Origin: an uncultured Ruminiclostridium sp.
GTDB lineage: Bacteria; Bacillota; Clostridia; Oscillospirales; Ruminococcaceae
Direction of reading: 5' to 3'
DNA length: 64,000 bases
Assembly (NCBI GenBank): GCA_947627695.1
Contig: CANQXF010000004.1
Coordinates: forward strand, 1 to 64,000
Of the stretch, positions 46,512 to 55,500 are shown one piece after another. Under the pieces are notes generated by a model that was not told the DNA's origin, searched no databases, and saw nothing but the letters and a program-made list of their open reading frames with translations. The position numbers and the translations under genes are program-made. Numbering within the stretch: position 1 is the stretch's first letter; every line of letters starts with the position of its first letter.

Positions 46512-46990
46512 TGAACGTTACGCTCCTTTGCGTGGGCAGGCTGAGGGAGGAATATTTTTCCGCCGCCTGCAAAGAGTATGAAAAACGGCTGAAAGGCTTC
46601 TGCCGCTTTGAAACGGTAATTATCGAGCCTGAGCGGCTTTCTGCCGAGCCGTCGGAAAAGGAGATACTTTCCGCCCTGAAAAAAGAGGGGGAGGAGCTGC
46701 TGAAAAAAATTCCCGCAGGAGCATTTGTTACCGCCCTTTGCGTGGAGGGAAAGCAGCTCGGCAGTGAAAAGCTGGCGAAATTGCTTGAAGAGCTGCCCTC
46801 ACGGGGCTGTGGGAACGTTGCTTTTATTATAGGAAGCTCCTTCGGGCTCAGCGAGGAAGTGAAAAACGCCGCCCAACTGCGGCTTTCTATGTCGGAGATG
46901 ACCTTTCCTCATCAGCTGGCGAGAGTTATGCTGACGGAACAGCTTTACCGTTCGTTCGCTATCATCAACAACCGAAAATACCATAAATAA
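46511..46990 (+). CDS. rlmH: 23S rRNA pseudouridine-1915 N3-methyltransferase
   Basis: SPOUT methyltransferase acting on helix 69 of 23S rRNA in the assembled ribosome. The 159-aa length matches. Motifs: LLCVGRLREEYFSAACKEYEK, VEGKQLGSEKLAKLL, VAFIIGSSFGLSEEVK and the knot end FPHQLARVMLTEQLYRSFAI. Either of two adjacent ATGs (46508 or 46511) may start it, overlapping the dacA stop, so the two are coupled. Confidence 0.96.
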   Translation: MNVTLLCVGRLREEYFSAACKEYEKRLKGFCRFETVIIEPERLSAEPSEKEILSALKKEGEELLKKIPAGAFVTALCVEGKQLGSEKLAKLLEELPSRGCGNVAFIIGSSFGLSEEVKNAAQLRLSMSEMTFPHQLARVMLTEQLYRSFAIINNRKYHK

Positions 46991-47048
46991 CTGCGTTTTC
47001 AAAGCGTTTGACATAAAACCGACGGCTAATGCCTTCGGCGGAGAGAGT

Positions 47049-48545
47049 ATGAGATCAAAAATAAAATTTTATCCTGTTATCTGTCTTATAACGGGGCTTA
47101 TCTTTATCGGGGCGGGGATCTTCCTGCTGGCGGACGGGGATTTCATCATCACCGTGATAAGCTACGGCGGAGGGCTTTTGGTGGCGCTCCACGGCATAAC
47201 GATAGGCGTTTCCGCCATTTCGAGAAAAAAGGAGCTTGCGCCTGACGCTTTCAGCAGTCTTATTGCAAGCTGTCTGTTCAACCTGTGCGTGGGGGGAGTT
47301 ATGCTGTTGCTCCCTATGCTCAAGATGGTGCCCGTTTATATCGTTTTCACCGTATATATCATCATAAATGCGCTGATAAAGCTGGTGGACTATGTTATCG
47401 ACGTGAGGGACAATGTGCAGGGGCGGCTTTACGAGCTGATGATGTTTTTGTTCTTCGCAGTTTTCGGCGTGCTTATGGCGTGCGTTCCCGGAATGGGAGC
47501 AGCGGCGCTTTATATCGTGTCGGGGATATACTGCATTATCTACGGGGCGTTTTTGCTGTGGGACGGAGTTTTACAGCTTCTCCCCGTAAGGATAAGAAGT
47601 AAGATAACCCGCAGAATGTCATTGCCTATGCCTATTCTGGTGTCCTCCTGGCGTCCGATAGCAAAGCTGAAGTCCCGCCACAGACAGACCATTCTCGACC
47701 CCGACGGGGTAAAGGCGGAGCTGAAGCCCTACTTTCCAGAGGGTAAGGAATCAGACGCTCCTCCCGATATGGAAGTGATGATACACGTCAGTGAAACGGG
47801 ATTCGGGATAATGGGGCACTGCGACCTTTCCTTTGAGGGGGAGGTGCTGTCCTACGGCTCGTACGACCTTGCCTCCACCTCTCTTTTCGGCTGTGTGGGG
47901 GACGGTATCTTCGTTGTTGCGCCGAGAGAATCGTATATAAGATTTTACGTCACCTCAACGCCCCGTGAGATATACGGCTACGGCTTTCGTCTGAACGAGG
48001 ACCAGAAGCAGGCGGTGAGGGAGGAAATAAAAGCGCTGAAAAGTATGGCGTACCCCTGGGAAACGCCCTTACAGCAGGTGCTTCACAGCGACCCTGACGC
48101 AAAGGGCGAGGTGGTCATGGACTGGGGCAGTAAGATGTGGAACTGCACGGGGGCGGACTTTTTTAAATTCAAAAGCGGGAAGATGAAGACGTATTTCGTG
48201 CTTACCTCCAACTGCGTTAAGATGACGGATATGATAGTGCGGAAGGCTTGTACAGACATAATCCCGCCGAGGAATGTTTTTACGCCGGGGAGTTATTATG
48301 ACTATCTGGAGCATTTATTGGCGATGAACGATTCTCCCGTTATTTGCCGAACGGTGTATGACAAGGTGAGCACGACAGGGTGGAAGTACACGCCAAGGCA
48401 CCCGTATTCCAGCCCGCAGCTTGAGATGCGCAGTGAAACGGAGGCGAACCGTCTTGCCAGTGAGAAGCAGGGCAGGAAGTTTGAGAAAAAGCAGAGGAAA
48501 GAGCATAAAAGGGAGAAGAAGAAGAAGGAAAACAGGAAAAGTTGA
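47049..48545 (+). CDS. DUF308-like membrane protein with permuted papain-like domain
   Basis: A 498-aa protein. Residues 1-185 hold about six membrane helices in the HdeD/DUF308 pattern (VICLITGLIFIGAGIFLLAD, FFAVFGVLMACVPGMGAAAL). Residues 230-430 look like a permuted papain-fold domain. A His in GIMGHCDLSFEGEVLSYGSY resembles the GHxxL...G.vysyG motif. A Cys in YFVLTSNCVKMTDMIV follows, then TPGSYYDYLEHLL. Such domains are peptidases, amidases or acyltransferases. The C-terminus is a lysine-rich tail. It is third in the dacA-rlmH operon. Function is inferred only. Confidence 0.65.
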   Translation: MRSKIKFYPVICLITGLIFIGAGIFLLADGDFIITVISYGGGLLVALHGITIGVSAISRKKELAPDAFSSLIASCLFNLCVGGVMLLLPMLKMVPVYIVFTVYIIINALIKLVDYVIDVRDNVQGRLYELMMFLFFAVFGVLMACVPGMGAAALYIVSGIYCIIYGAFLLWDGVLQLLPVRIRSKITRRMSLPMPILVSSWRPIAKLKSRHRQTILDPDGVKAELKPYFPEGKESDAPPDMEVMIHVSETGFGIMGHCDLSFEGEVLSYGSYDLASTSLFGCVGDGIFVVAPRESYIRFYVTSTPREIYGYGFRLNEDQKQAVREEIKALKSMAYPWETPLQQVLHSDPDAKGEVVMDWGSKMWNCTGADFFKFKSGKMKTYFVLTSNCVKMTDMIVRKACTDIIPPRNVFTPGSYYDYLEHLLAMNDSPVICRTVYDKVSTTGWKYTPRHPYSSPQLEMRSETEANRLASEKQGRKFEKKQRKEHKREKKKKENRKS

Positions 48546-48890
48546 AGGGCAAGCCTGCGGGAGGGCGGGTGGGGCGCTGACGTGAGGCTGGTGTGCAGGA
48601 CACAAAAGTGGGGAAAGGTGAAACAACACCGCCTGCGCTGAAACTTATTGAGCCGAGATAGTGAAAGGTAATGAACAAAGTTTTTTCCTTTAGCTTTCAC
48701 GAACTCGATTAAAATGCTGAAATAAACAGAAAAAGCAACACCGCTTTTCACTTTTGTGTCCTGCACACCAGTTTCCCGCCTGCGCCCCACCCTCCCACCC
48801 CACACTTCTTTCTTTCATAAATATAACTATCAACTAAATCAACTAACTACTACCAACTAATAACTAACTACTATCAACTACCAACTACCC
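48546..48890. repeat. G-family repeat with both arms
   Basis: The 359-bp gap holds no gene. GGGTGGGGCGCTGACGTGAG...GACACAAAAGTG on the left pairs with CACTTTTGTGTCCTGCACAC...GCGCCCCACCC on the right, enclosing a CTTTCACGAACTCGATTAAA middle. Degenerate heptamers ACTATCAACTACCAACTACC follow up to the next ribosome-binding site. Confidence 0.85.
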
Positions 48891-48904
48891 GCGGAGGAAA
48901 CACA

Positions 48905-49993
48905 ATGAGCAAAGAAACAGACTATCTTGACAAATTCGAGGGCGCAATAATCGGCAGCGCCGTGGGCGACGCTTTCGGCTATCCGCTTATGGGAATGACC
49001 TATGAGGAGATATGCGACCGCTTTGAAAAGGACGGCGCGCTTGAGCTTGCGGTGAGCCGCAAGACAAATACCGCCCTGTTCACCGAGGCTACCCAGCTGT
49101 CCCTTTTCACCGCAGACGGGATACTGTGGGCGCACAACGAGCAGTCTGACTATGAAAACAGCGCAGTTGCGTCCTACGTTTTCTACTCCTATCAGCTTTG
49201 GCTGTATATGCAGACCAAGACCATAGCTGGCAGGGAATACGAGTGGCTTTTCGACAAGAAGCAAAATCCCAACCTGTCCTCCCTGCTGAAAAGCAAGGGA
49301 TTGGGCAAGTCCAGAAGGCTCACCGACGTGAACGTGGACGTTCTTCTCGGGATAAGGGAAAACGCCTTCGGCACTCTCAGCCGCAGTATAAACAACAATG
49401 CGGACAACGGTGCCGTGAAAAGGGTGACTCCCGTGGGACTTTTCTACGGAAAGAGCCCTGATATGGCGTTTCGTATAGGCTGTGACATCGGAGCGATAAC
49501 TCACGGCTCTCCCGACGGGTATCTCCCCTGCGGAGTTTATGCTGCAATGGTGGCGGAGCTTCTGGAAGACAAGTCCCCCGACGTGGCTGTTGAGGCGGCA
49601 GCGGAGATACTGAGGAGCTATCCCGGTCACGAGAACACCCTTGCCGCTTTGGACAAGGCGATAGCGCTGGCAAACGACGAGGAGACCGACCCGCAGGAGG
49701 GTCTGGAATCGCTGGGCGACGGCACGGACGCAATTTCCTGTCTTGCCATAGCGGTGTACTGCTCCATACTTCATCAGACGAATTTCAAGTATGCGATAGA
49801 GCTTGCCGCAAATCAGGACGGCGACAGCGCCGCCTGCGCCGCCGTCACGGGCGGACTGCTGGGCGCGTGGTACGGGCTGTCAAAGCTGCCTAAAAAGTGG
49901 ACGAAGAAGGTGCAGTACCGCAGTCTGCTGGAAACGGTGGCGGACGTGCTGTACGACGCCTCGGAGTATGCGGACGAGGAAGAGGAAGAGTAA
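48905..49993 (+). CDS. ADP-ribosylglycohydrolase-like protein
   Basis: A 362-aa protein of the DraG/ARH all-helical fold. The N-terminal GAIIGSAVGDAFGYPLMGM and C-terminal NQDGDSAACAAVTGGLLGAW match the family. The first metal motif, usually a TDDT-type sequence, reads FTEATQL, so one metal-binding Asp is replaced by Ala and the other by Glu. The protein may be a weak enzyme or an ADP-ribose binder. GGAGG lies before the ATG. It ends in an acidic tail (DEEEEE). The next gene is the WYL regulator after a repeat-filled gap. Confidence 0.85.
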   Translation: MSKETDYLDKFEGAIIGSAVGDAFGYPLMGMTYEEICDRFEKDGALELAVSRKTNTALFTEATQLSLFTADGILWAHNEQSDYENSAVASYVFYSYQLWLYMQTKTIAGREYEWLFDKKQNPNLSSLLKSKGLGKSRRLTDVNVDVLLGIRENAFGTLSRSINNNADNGAVKRVTPVGLFYGKSPDMAFRIGCDIGAITHGSPDGYLPCGVYAAMVAELLEDKSPDVAVEAAAEILRSYPGHENTLAALDKAIALANDEETDPQEGLESLGDGTDAISCLAIAVYCSILHQTNFKYAIELAANQDGDSAACAAVTGGLLGAWYGLSKLPKKWTKKVQYRSLLETVADVLYDASEYADEEEEE

Positions 49994-50357
49994 GAAAAGT
50001 TTGAGGGAACGGACCTGCGGGAGGGCGGGTGGGGCGCTGGCGTGAAGCTGGTATCCGCAACACAAAAGTGAGAAAAGGTGAACCTGCGCCGCCGATCCCG
50101 CCGCCTGCAAGCGGAGACCGTGAAAGGTAATGCGCAAGGTTGTTTCTTTATCTTTCACGAACTCGGTTAAAACGCTGAAACAAACCTAAAAAAGCCTCAC
50201 CGCTTTTCACTTTTGTGTTTGCTCCTTCAGCCTCACGCCAGCGCCCCACCCTCCCACCCCCTAACCCCTTCCCTCCATATTTTTTTCAACCTCTCACCCC
50301 CATAAACCCTTTCCCACCACCAACTACAAACTACCCCCATTAACTATAAAACTATCC
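49994..50357. repeat. G-family repeat with both arms
   Basis: The 379-bp gap has no gene. It is the second two-armed G copy: GGTGGGGCGCTGGCGTGAAG...ACACAAAAGTGAGAAAA is matched by TTTTCACTTTTGTGTTT...CTCACGCCAGCGCCCCACCC. The middle is CTTTCACGAACTCGGTTAAA, nearly the same as in the 48.5 kb copy. Degenerate ACTAC-type heptamers follow. Confidence 0.85.
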
Positions 50358-50372
50358 GAAGGAGTGTGTGTT

Positions 50373-51362
50373 ATGCCAAAGTCCCCGAAACAAAAACAAA
50401 AGCTGATCTATCTTGCGAAAATCTTTATGGAGGAAACGGACGACGAGCACAAGCTCAGCCTTTCACAGCTCGGTCAGCTGCTGGAGCAGCAGTATGGCGT
50501 GGGCAGCGAGAGAAAGTCCCTGTACGACGACATAGATATCCTGCGGGATATGGGACTTGACATCGAGTGCGATATGTGCGCCCGCAACACCACCTACTAT
50601 CTGGCGAGCAGGGAATTTGAAGTACCTGAGCTTCACCTGCTGGCAAACGCCGTCGCCTGCTCAAAGTTCATCAGCAGCAGAAAATCCGTTCAGCTTATCA
50701 ACAAGATAGCAAAGCTGGCGGGACAGTACGAGGGCGGCAAGCTGGTAAGACAGATGATAGTCAGCGACAGCGCAAAGTCCACCAACGAAAGCATCTACTA
50801 CACCATAAGCGCCGCAAACGAGGCGATACAAAGGAAGAGAAAGCTGTCCTTCCTGTACTTTGACTACGACGCAAGGAAGAAAAAGGTATACCACGACGGA
50901 AAAGAACCCCTTGTCATCACACCGAGGGCTTTGGTGTGGAACAACGAGAATTACTATGTCGTGGGCTATTACGAGAAGTACGATAAATATGTGAACTTCC
51001 GTGCGGACAAAATGGAAAAGACCGAGATACTGGATATCCCCGCCGAGAAGGACGACAAATTCAACGTGACCGAGCATTGCAAGCGCCTTTTCGGAATGTT
51101 CGGCGGTCACGACGAAACGGTGCGCCTGCGCTTTGACGACGGCCTTGCGGGCGTGGTGATAGACAGGTTCGGACAGAAGATACCCTTTGTAACCACGGAC
51201 AACGGCTTTTACATCGAAACGGAGCTGACTGTAAGCCCCACCTTCTTCGGCTGGCTGTTCCAGTTTGGGGATAAGGCGGAGATACTCGCTCCCCAAGAGG
51301 TAAGGGACGAGTTCTCAAAATTTGCAAGAAAAACGCTGAAACAGTACAATAAAAGAAAATAA
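50373..51362 (+). CDS. WYL-domain transcriptional regulator
   Basis: A 329-aa regulator. The N-terminal winged helix-turn-helix reads LSLSQLGQLLEQQYGVGSER and KSLYDDIDILRDMGLDIECD. A WYL-like ligand-binding domain follows (ITPRALVWNNENYYVVGYYE) and a C-terminal extension. ATG 50373 has GAAGGAGTG upstream; three extra track residues are dropped. Only 24 nt separate it from the aldolase gene. Control of the sugar genes downstream is a better guess than the defence role WYL proteins play elsewhere. Confidence 0.88.
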   Translation: MPKSPKQKQKLIYLAKIFMEETDDEHKLSLSQLGQLLEQQYGVGSERKSLYDDIDILRDMGLDIECDMCARNTTYYLASREFEVPELHLLANAVACSKFISSRKSVQLINKIAKLAGQYEGGKLVRQMIVSDSAKSTNESIYYTISAANEAIQRKRKLSFLYFDYDARKKKVYHDGKEPLVITPRALVWNNENYYVVGYYEKYDKYVNFRADKMEKTEILDIPAEKDDKFNVTEHCKRLFGMFGGHDETVRLRFDDGLAGVVIDRFGQKIPFVTTDNGFYIETELTVSPTFFGWLFQFGDKAEILAPQEVRDEFSKFARKTLKQYNKRK

Positions 51363-51386
51363 CGCCGCCGACAGGAGGGATATAAA

Positions 51387-52058
51387 ATGACGGAAAACGA
51401 AGCAAGAGAGGCGATATGCGAGGTAGGTCACAATCTGTGGCAGTTAGGCTTTGTCGCCGCAAATGACGGAAATATTTCGGTAAAGCTGGACGAGGACGTG
51501 TTCCTTGCTACCCCCACGGGTACAAGCAAGCGCATACTCCGCCCCGAAATGCTGATAATGGTAAACGGAAAGAACGAGGTGATAAAGGAGGCTCCCGGCT
51601 ACAAGCCCTCCTCCGAGTTCAAGCTGCACCTGCGCTGTTATAAGGAAAGACCTGAGATAAACGCCGTGGTACACGCTCACCCGCCCACAGCTACGGGCTT
51701 TGCAATAGCCCACGTCCCGCTGGACGACTATTCTATGCCCGAAGCTATAATCTTTCTGGGAAGCGTTCCCATTGCGCCTTACGATACTCCCGGCTCAGTA
51801 GGGCTGGCGGACTCAATTATTCCTTTCTTAAAGGAACACGACACCATTTTAATGGAAAACCACGGCGCGGTCTGCGTGGGCGTTGATCTGACCCAGGCGT
51901 ATTACAGAATGGAAACGCTGGAGCATTACGCCAAAGTCTCCCTTGTTGCAAGACAGCTTGGCGGCGCTCACCCTCTGCCCAAGGACAAGATAGACGAATG
52001 TGTGGAGATAGGAAAGAGCTTTCCTATCCGTCACCCAGGATACAAGAAATATTCTTGA
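51387..52058 (+). CDS. Class II aldolase, L-fuculose/rhamnulose-phosphate type
   Basis: Zinc aldolase (223 aa) splitting a 1-phospho-ketose to dihydroxyacetone phosphate and lactaldehyde. The zinc histidines are in NAVVHAHPPTATGFAI and ILMENHGAVCVG. The substrate phosphate loop is NDGNISVKLDEDVFLATPTG. AGGAGGG lies before the ATG. With rhamnulokinase next, it probably acts in rhamnose and possibly fucose breakdown. The sequence looks more like FucA than RhaD. No isomerase is in the window. Confidence 0.88.
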   Translation: MTENEAREAICEVGHNLWQLGFVAANDGNISVKLDEDVFLATPTGTSKRILRPEMLIMVNGKNEVIKEAPGYKPSSEFKLHLRCYKERPEINAVVHAHPPTATGFAIAHVPLDDYSMPEAIIFLGSVPIAPYDTPGSVGLADSIIPFLKEHDTILMENHGAVCVGVDLTQAYYRMETLEHYAKVSLVARQLGGAHPLPKDKIDECVEIGKSFPIRHPGYKKYS

Positions 52059-52102
52059 TATTTACAGGAGAAAGGCGGTATTTACCGCCAGAATAACGCA
52101 AG

Positions 52103-53524
52103 ATGAAAAAAGTCCTTATATTTGATTTCGGAGCGTCGTCAGGCAGGGCGTTGCTTTGCAGTTACGAAAACAAAAGCTTTATCTCCAACGAGATACACCG
52201 CTTTTCCAACGCTCCCGTAAACGTGAACGGCACTCTCTGCTGGAACGTAGATATGATGTTCAAAGAGGTGGACAAGGCGATAGACAAGGCGCTGGACTAC
52301 GGCTTTGACGCTGTTTCCGTTGATACCTGGGGGGTGGACTTCGCCCTGCTGGACGACAAGGGGAATTTTGTGCTGAAGCCTGTCTGCTACCGTGACAGCC
52401 GCTTTGACGGTATGACCGAAAAGCTGTTTGAAAAGATACCCGAAAAGGAGCTTTATCAGCTTTCTGGCATACAGCAGATGTCAATAAACACTATGTATCA
52501 GCTTTTAGCCTTGCAGGAAAAGGAGCCTAAGCTCCTCGCAAAGGCAAAGCATTTGCTGATGATGCCAGACCTTATCAACTACCGCCTTACGGGAGTTATG
52601 GCGAACGAGTACACCGAGGCAACCACCACGGGACTTATTGACCCCAAGACAAGAGGCTGGAACAAGGCGCTGATAAAGCGTCTGGGACTGCCCGAGAACA
52701 TTTTCGGCAAGATAGTTATGCCGGGGGAGAAGATAGGGGACTTGAAGTCGAAATATTCCGACACCCCCGTTCCCGTGTTTGCAGGCCCGTCCCACGACAC
52801 TGCGGCGGCGGCAGTAGCCGTTCCCTCCGACGAAAAGCGGTTCGCTTTCATAAGCTGCGGCACATGGGCTTTGTTCGGGACGGAGCTTAAAGAGCCTATC
52901 ATAACAGATGAGGCGATGAACAGCGGTCTTACCAACGAAGGGGGCAGGGACGGCACTATTACCTTCCTGAAAAATATCACGGGAACATGGTTTTTGCAGG
53001 AATGCCGCAGGTTCTTCAACGCAGGCGGCGAGGTGTTCACCTTTAACGATATGGAGGCTTTCGCAAGAAGCGCAAAGCCTTTCATAGCAAAGATAAATCC
53101 CAACGACCCATCGTTTATGAAAAGCGGGGATATGCCGCAAAAGGTGGCGGCGTACTGCGAAAGAACAGGGCAGAACAAGCCAAGGACAATAGCGCAGGTA
53201 CTGCGTGTGATATATGAGAGTCTGGCGGCGGAGTTTGCCACCACGCTGGAGTCGCTGGAGAAGATAACAAAACACACCTATCCCACCGTATATATTTTCG
53301 GCGGCGGCTCCAAGGACGAGTTTCTGTGCCAGCTGACTGCCAATGCGACAGGCAGGACAGTAGTTGCAGGTCCTACCGAGGCTACTGCTATCGGCAATGC
53401 TATGAGCGCATTTATCGCTTTAGGCGAGATAAAGGACGCCGCAGAAGCAAGAGCTATCGTCCGCCGAGGGGCGGAGATAAAAGAATTCGTTCCCGACCTT
53501 TCGGACGGGGAGGGGAGGAATTGA
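52103..53524 (+). CDS. rhaB: Rhamnulokinase
   Basis: FGGY-family kinase (473 aa) phosphorylating L-rhamnulose. N-terminal ATP-phosphate motif IFDFGASSGRALLCSYENKS, substrate region SVDTWGVDFALLD and YRDSR, and C-terminal adenosine motif VYIFGGGSKDEFLCQLTANA, followed by TEATAIGNA. It follows the aldolase by 44 nt, including a short AGGCGGTATTTACCGCC hairpin. Its stop codon lies inside a perfect 13-bp hairpin. Confidence 0.92.
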   Translation: MKKVLIFDFGASSGRALLCSYENKSFISNEIHRFSNAPVNVNGTLCWNVDMMFKEVDKAIDKALDYGFDAVSVDTWGVDFALLDDKGNFVLKPVCYRDSRFDGMTEKLFEKIPEKELYQLSGIQQMSINTMYQLLALQEKEPKLLAKAKHLLMMPDLINYRLTGVMANEYTEATTTGLIDPKTRGWNKALIKRLGLPENIFGKIVMPGEKIGDLKSKYSDTPVPVFAGPSHDTAAAAVAVPSDEKRFAFISCGTWALFGTELKEPIITDEAMNSGLTNEGGRDGTITFLKNITGTWFLQECRRFFNAGGEVFTFNDMEAFARSAKPFIAKINPNDPSFMKSGDMPQKVAAYCERTGQNKPRTIAQVLRVIYESLAAEFATTLESLEKITKHTYPTVYIFGGGSKDEFLCQLTANATGRTVVAGPTEATAIGNAMSAFIALGEIKDAAEARAIVRRGAEIKEFVPDLSDGEGRN

Positions 53525-53550
53525 TAAATTGCCTTTGGCAATTTATCAAT
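53520..53550 (+). terminator. Hairpin containing the rhaB stop
   Basis: TTGATAAATTGCC pairs exactly with GGCAATTTATCAA around a 3-nt loop; the stop TGA is part of the stem. Heptamers begin right after it. No T-run follows, so it may stabilise the transcript end instead of terminating. Confidence 0.6.
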
Positions 53551-53714
53551 TAGTTAAGAGTGAAGAGTGCAAAGTGAAGAGTTATTGAGTTTTTGCTTCG
53601 CAAAAACGGATTTGAAGTGACGGGTATAAATTTGCAGGCGGCAATCCTAAATCAATCTTTTGCCAAAGGCAAAAGATACCATAACTGTGCACTGTGCACT
53701 GTGCACTGTCAACT
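53551..53714. repeat. Heptamer element, short-hairpin core
   Basis: The arms AGTTAAGAGTGAAGAGTGCA and TGTGCACTGTGCACTGTGCA enclose the hairpin TTTTTGCTTCGCAAAAA, the TTTGCAGGCGGCAATCC core, and CTTTTGCCAAAGGCAAAAG. It lies between rhaB and pyk. Confidence 0.9.
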
Positions 53715-53746
53715 TTTAAATTTATTTTTGTTTTTGGAGAAGAACT

Positions 53747-55498
53747 ATGAGAAAGACAAAGATAGTTTGTACTATGGGTCCTTCCACCGCTGACGACAAC
53801 GTACTGCGTGAGCTTATGCTGGCGGGAATGAACGTGGCGAGGCAGAATTTCTCCCACGGCGACCACGAGAGCCATCTGAAAACCTTTCAGCAGGTAAAGC
53901 GTATCCGTGAGGAGCTGGACCTGCCTGTGGCGTCGCTGCTCGACACGAAAGGTCCTGAGGTGCGCGTTAAGCTGTTCAAGGACGGCAAGGTGGAATTAAA
54001 GGACGGGCAGGAGTTCGTTCTCACCACCAGAGAAGTTGAGGGGAACGAAAACGAGGTTTCCATAACCTACAAGAACCTTGCTCACGACATTGACGTGGGA
54101 ACGGTCATTCTTGCCGACGACGGGCTTATCGAGATGAAGGTCGTTGACATCAGCGTTTCCGACGCAGGGGACGACATAAAGTGCCGTATCGTTCACGGGG
54201 GAATACTCAGCAACAACAAATCCTGCAACTTCCCGGGCGCAAAGCTGTCTATGCCATACGTCAGCGAACGGGACAGGAGCGACATAATCTTCGGCATAAA
54301 AACGGGCTTCGACTTTATTGCCGCCAGCTTTGTAAGCTGTGACGCGGATATTCTTGAGATAAGAAAGATTCTTGAAGAAAACGGCGGCAAGGATATAAAA
54401 ATAATCGCCAAGATAGAAAATCAGGAGGGCGTTGACAACATAGACGACATTCTCCGTGTTTCCGACGGAATTATGGTTGCAAGAGGGGATATGGGGGTCG
54501 AGATACCCTTTGAGAAAATTCCCCAGATACAGAAAATGCTCATCGAAAAAGGCTATAATGCGGGGAAACAGGTGATAACCGCCACGCAAATGCTGGAAAG
54601 TATGATAAAAAACCCGCGTCCCACAAGAGCAGAAACAACTGACGTTGCAAACGCTATCTACGACGGCACCAGCGCGATCATGCTGTCGGGTGAAACTGCG
54701 GCGGGACTGTACCCCGTTGAGGCGGTAAAGACTATGGCGAGGATCGCCGAGACCACCGAAAACAACATAAACTACTCCAAGCGGTTCAGGGCGAGAGAGG
54801 TGGATTCCGCCGAGAACGTCACCAACGCCATAAGCCACGCCACCGTCACCACGGCGCTGGATCTGAACGCTAAGGCTATACTTACCGTCACCACCACGGG
54901 CGGAACTGCAAAGCTGCTTTCAAAATACCGCCCCAACAGACCGATATTGAGCTGTACTCCCAACGTGCGCACATGGCGACAGCTTAATTTAAGCTGGGGC
55001 GTCGTTCCTCTGATGAGCAGGCTGATGGACACCACCGACGACCTGTTCAACCATGCAGTTGAATGTGCGGTGAACGCAGGATACCTTGAAAACGGCGACC
55101 TTGTTGTAATCACGGCGGGCGTTCCTCTTGGAATAAGCGGAACTACTAACCTGATGAAGGTACACGTTGTGGGGGACGTTCTGGTAAGAGGTCAGGGCGT
55201 TACCGAAAAATCCGTCACCGCACCTCTTTGCGTTGCACGCACTGAGGAGGAGGCTGTACGCAACTTCGTGAACGGCGACATTCTTGTAATGCCTGAAACT
55301 GACAACAGCATAATGCGAATACTCAGAGCCGCTTCGGGAATCATCACCGAGAAAGCGGGGAAGGACAGTCACGCCGCCGTTGTAGGACTATCCCTTGACA
55401 TTCCCGTTATCGTGGGGGCGGAGAACGCTACGCAGATACTGAAAAGCGGGACTACCGTCACTATGGACGGGAGCAAGGGGATTGTGGCGGCGCAGTAG
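53747..55498 (+). CDS. pyk: Pyruvate kinase with C-terminal PEP-utilizer-like domain
   Basis: Transfers phosphate from PEP to ADP, the last step of glycolysis. Motifs: RKTKIVCTMGPST, NVARQNFSHGDHESH, the active-site lysine region IKIIAKIENQEGVDNIDDIL, MVARGDMGVEIPFEKIP and TRAETTDVANAIYDGTSA. At 583 aa it carries the extra domain typical of many Bacillota, with the swivelling-His sequence ITEKAGKDSHAAVVGLSLDI. GGAG precedes the ATG. A heptamer stretch starts 5 bp after the stop. Confidence 0.96.
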   Translation: MRKTKIVCTMGPSTADDNVLRELMLAGMNVARQNFSHGDHESHLKTFQQVKRIREELDLPVASLLDTKGPEVRVKLFKDGKVELKDGQEFVLTTREVEGNENEVSITYKNLAHDIDVGTVILADDGLIEMKVVDISVSDAGDDIKCRIVHGGILSNNKSCNFPGAKLSMPYVSERDRSDIIFGIKTGFDFIAASFVSCDADILEIRKILEENGGKDIKIIAKIENQEGVDNIDDILRVSDGIMVARGDMGVEIPFEKIPQIQKMLIEKGYNAGKQVITATQMLESMIKNPRPTRAETTDVANAIYDGTSAIMLSGETAAGLYPVEAVKTMARIAETTENNINYSKRFRAREVDSAENVTNAISHATVTTALDLNAKAILTVTTTGGTAKLLSKYRPNRPILSCTPNVRTWRQLNLSWGVVPLMSRLMDTTDDLFNHAVECAVNAGYLENGDLVVITAGVPLGISGTTNLMKVHVVGDVLVRGQGVTEKSVTAPLCVARTEEEAVRNFVNGDILVMPETDNSIMRILRAASGIITEKAGKDSHAAVVGLSLDIPVIVGAENATQILKSGTTVTMDGSKGIVAAQ

Positions 55499-55500
55499 GT

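Noticed and set aside
50373-51362. WYL regulator and ADP-ribosylglycohydrolase as part of a defence island
   Set aside because: Neighbours are sugar and glycolysis genes, and no nuclease, helicase or other defence gene is close by.
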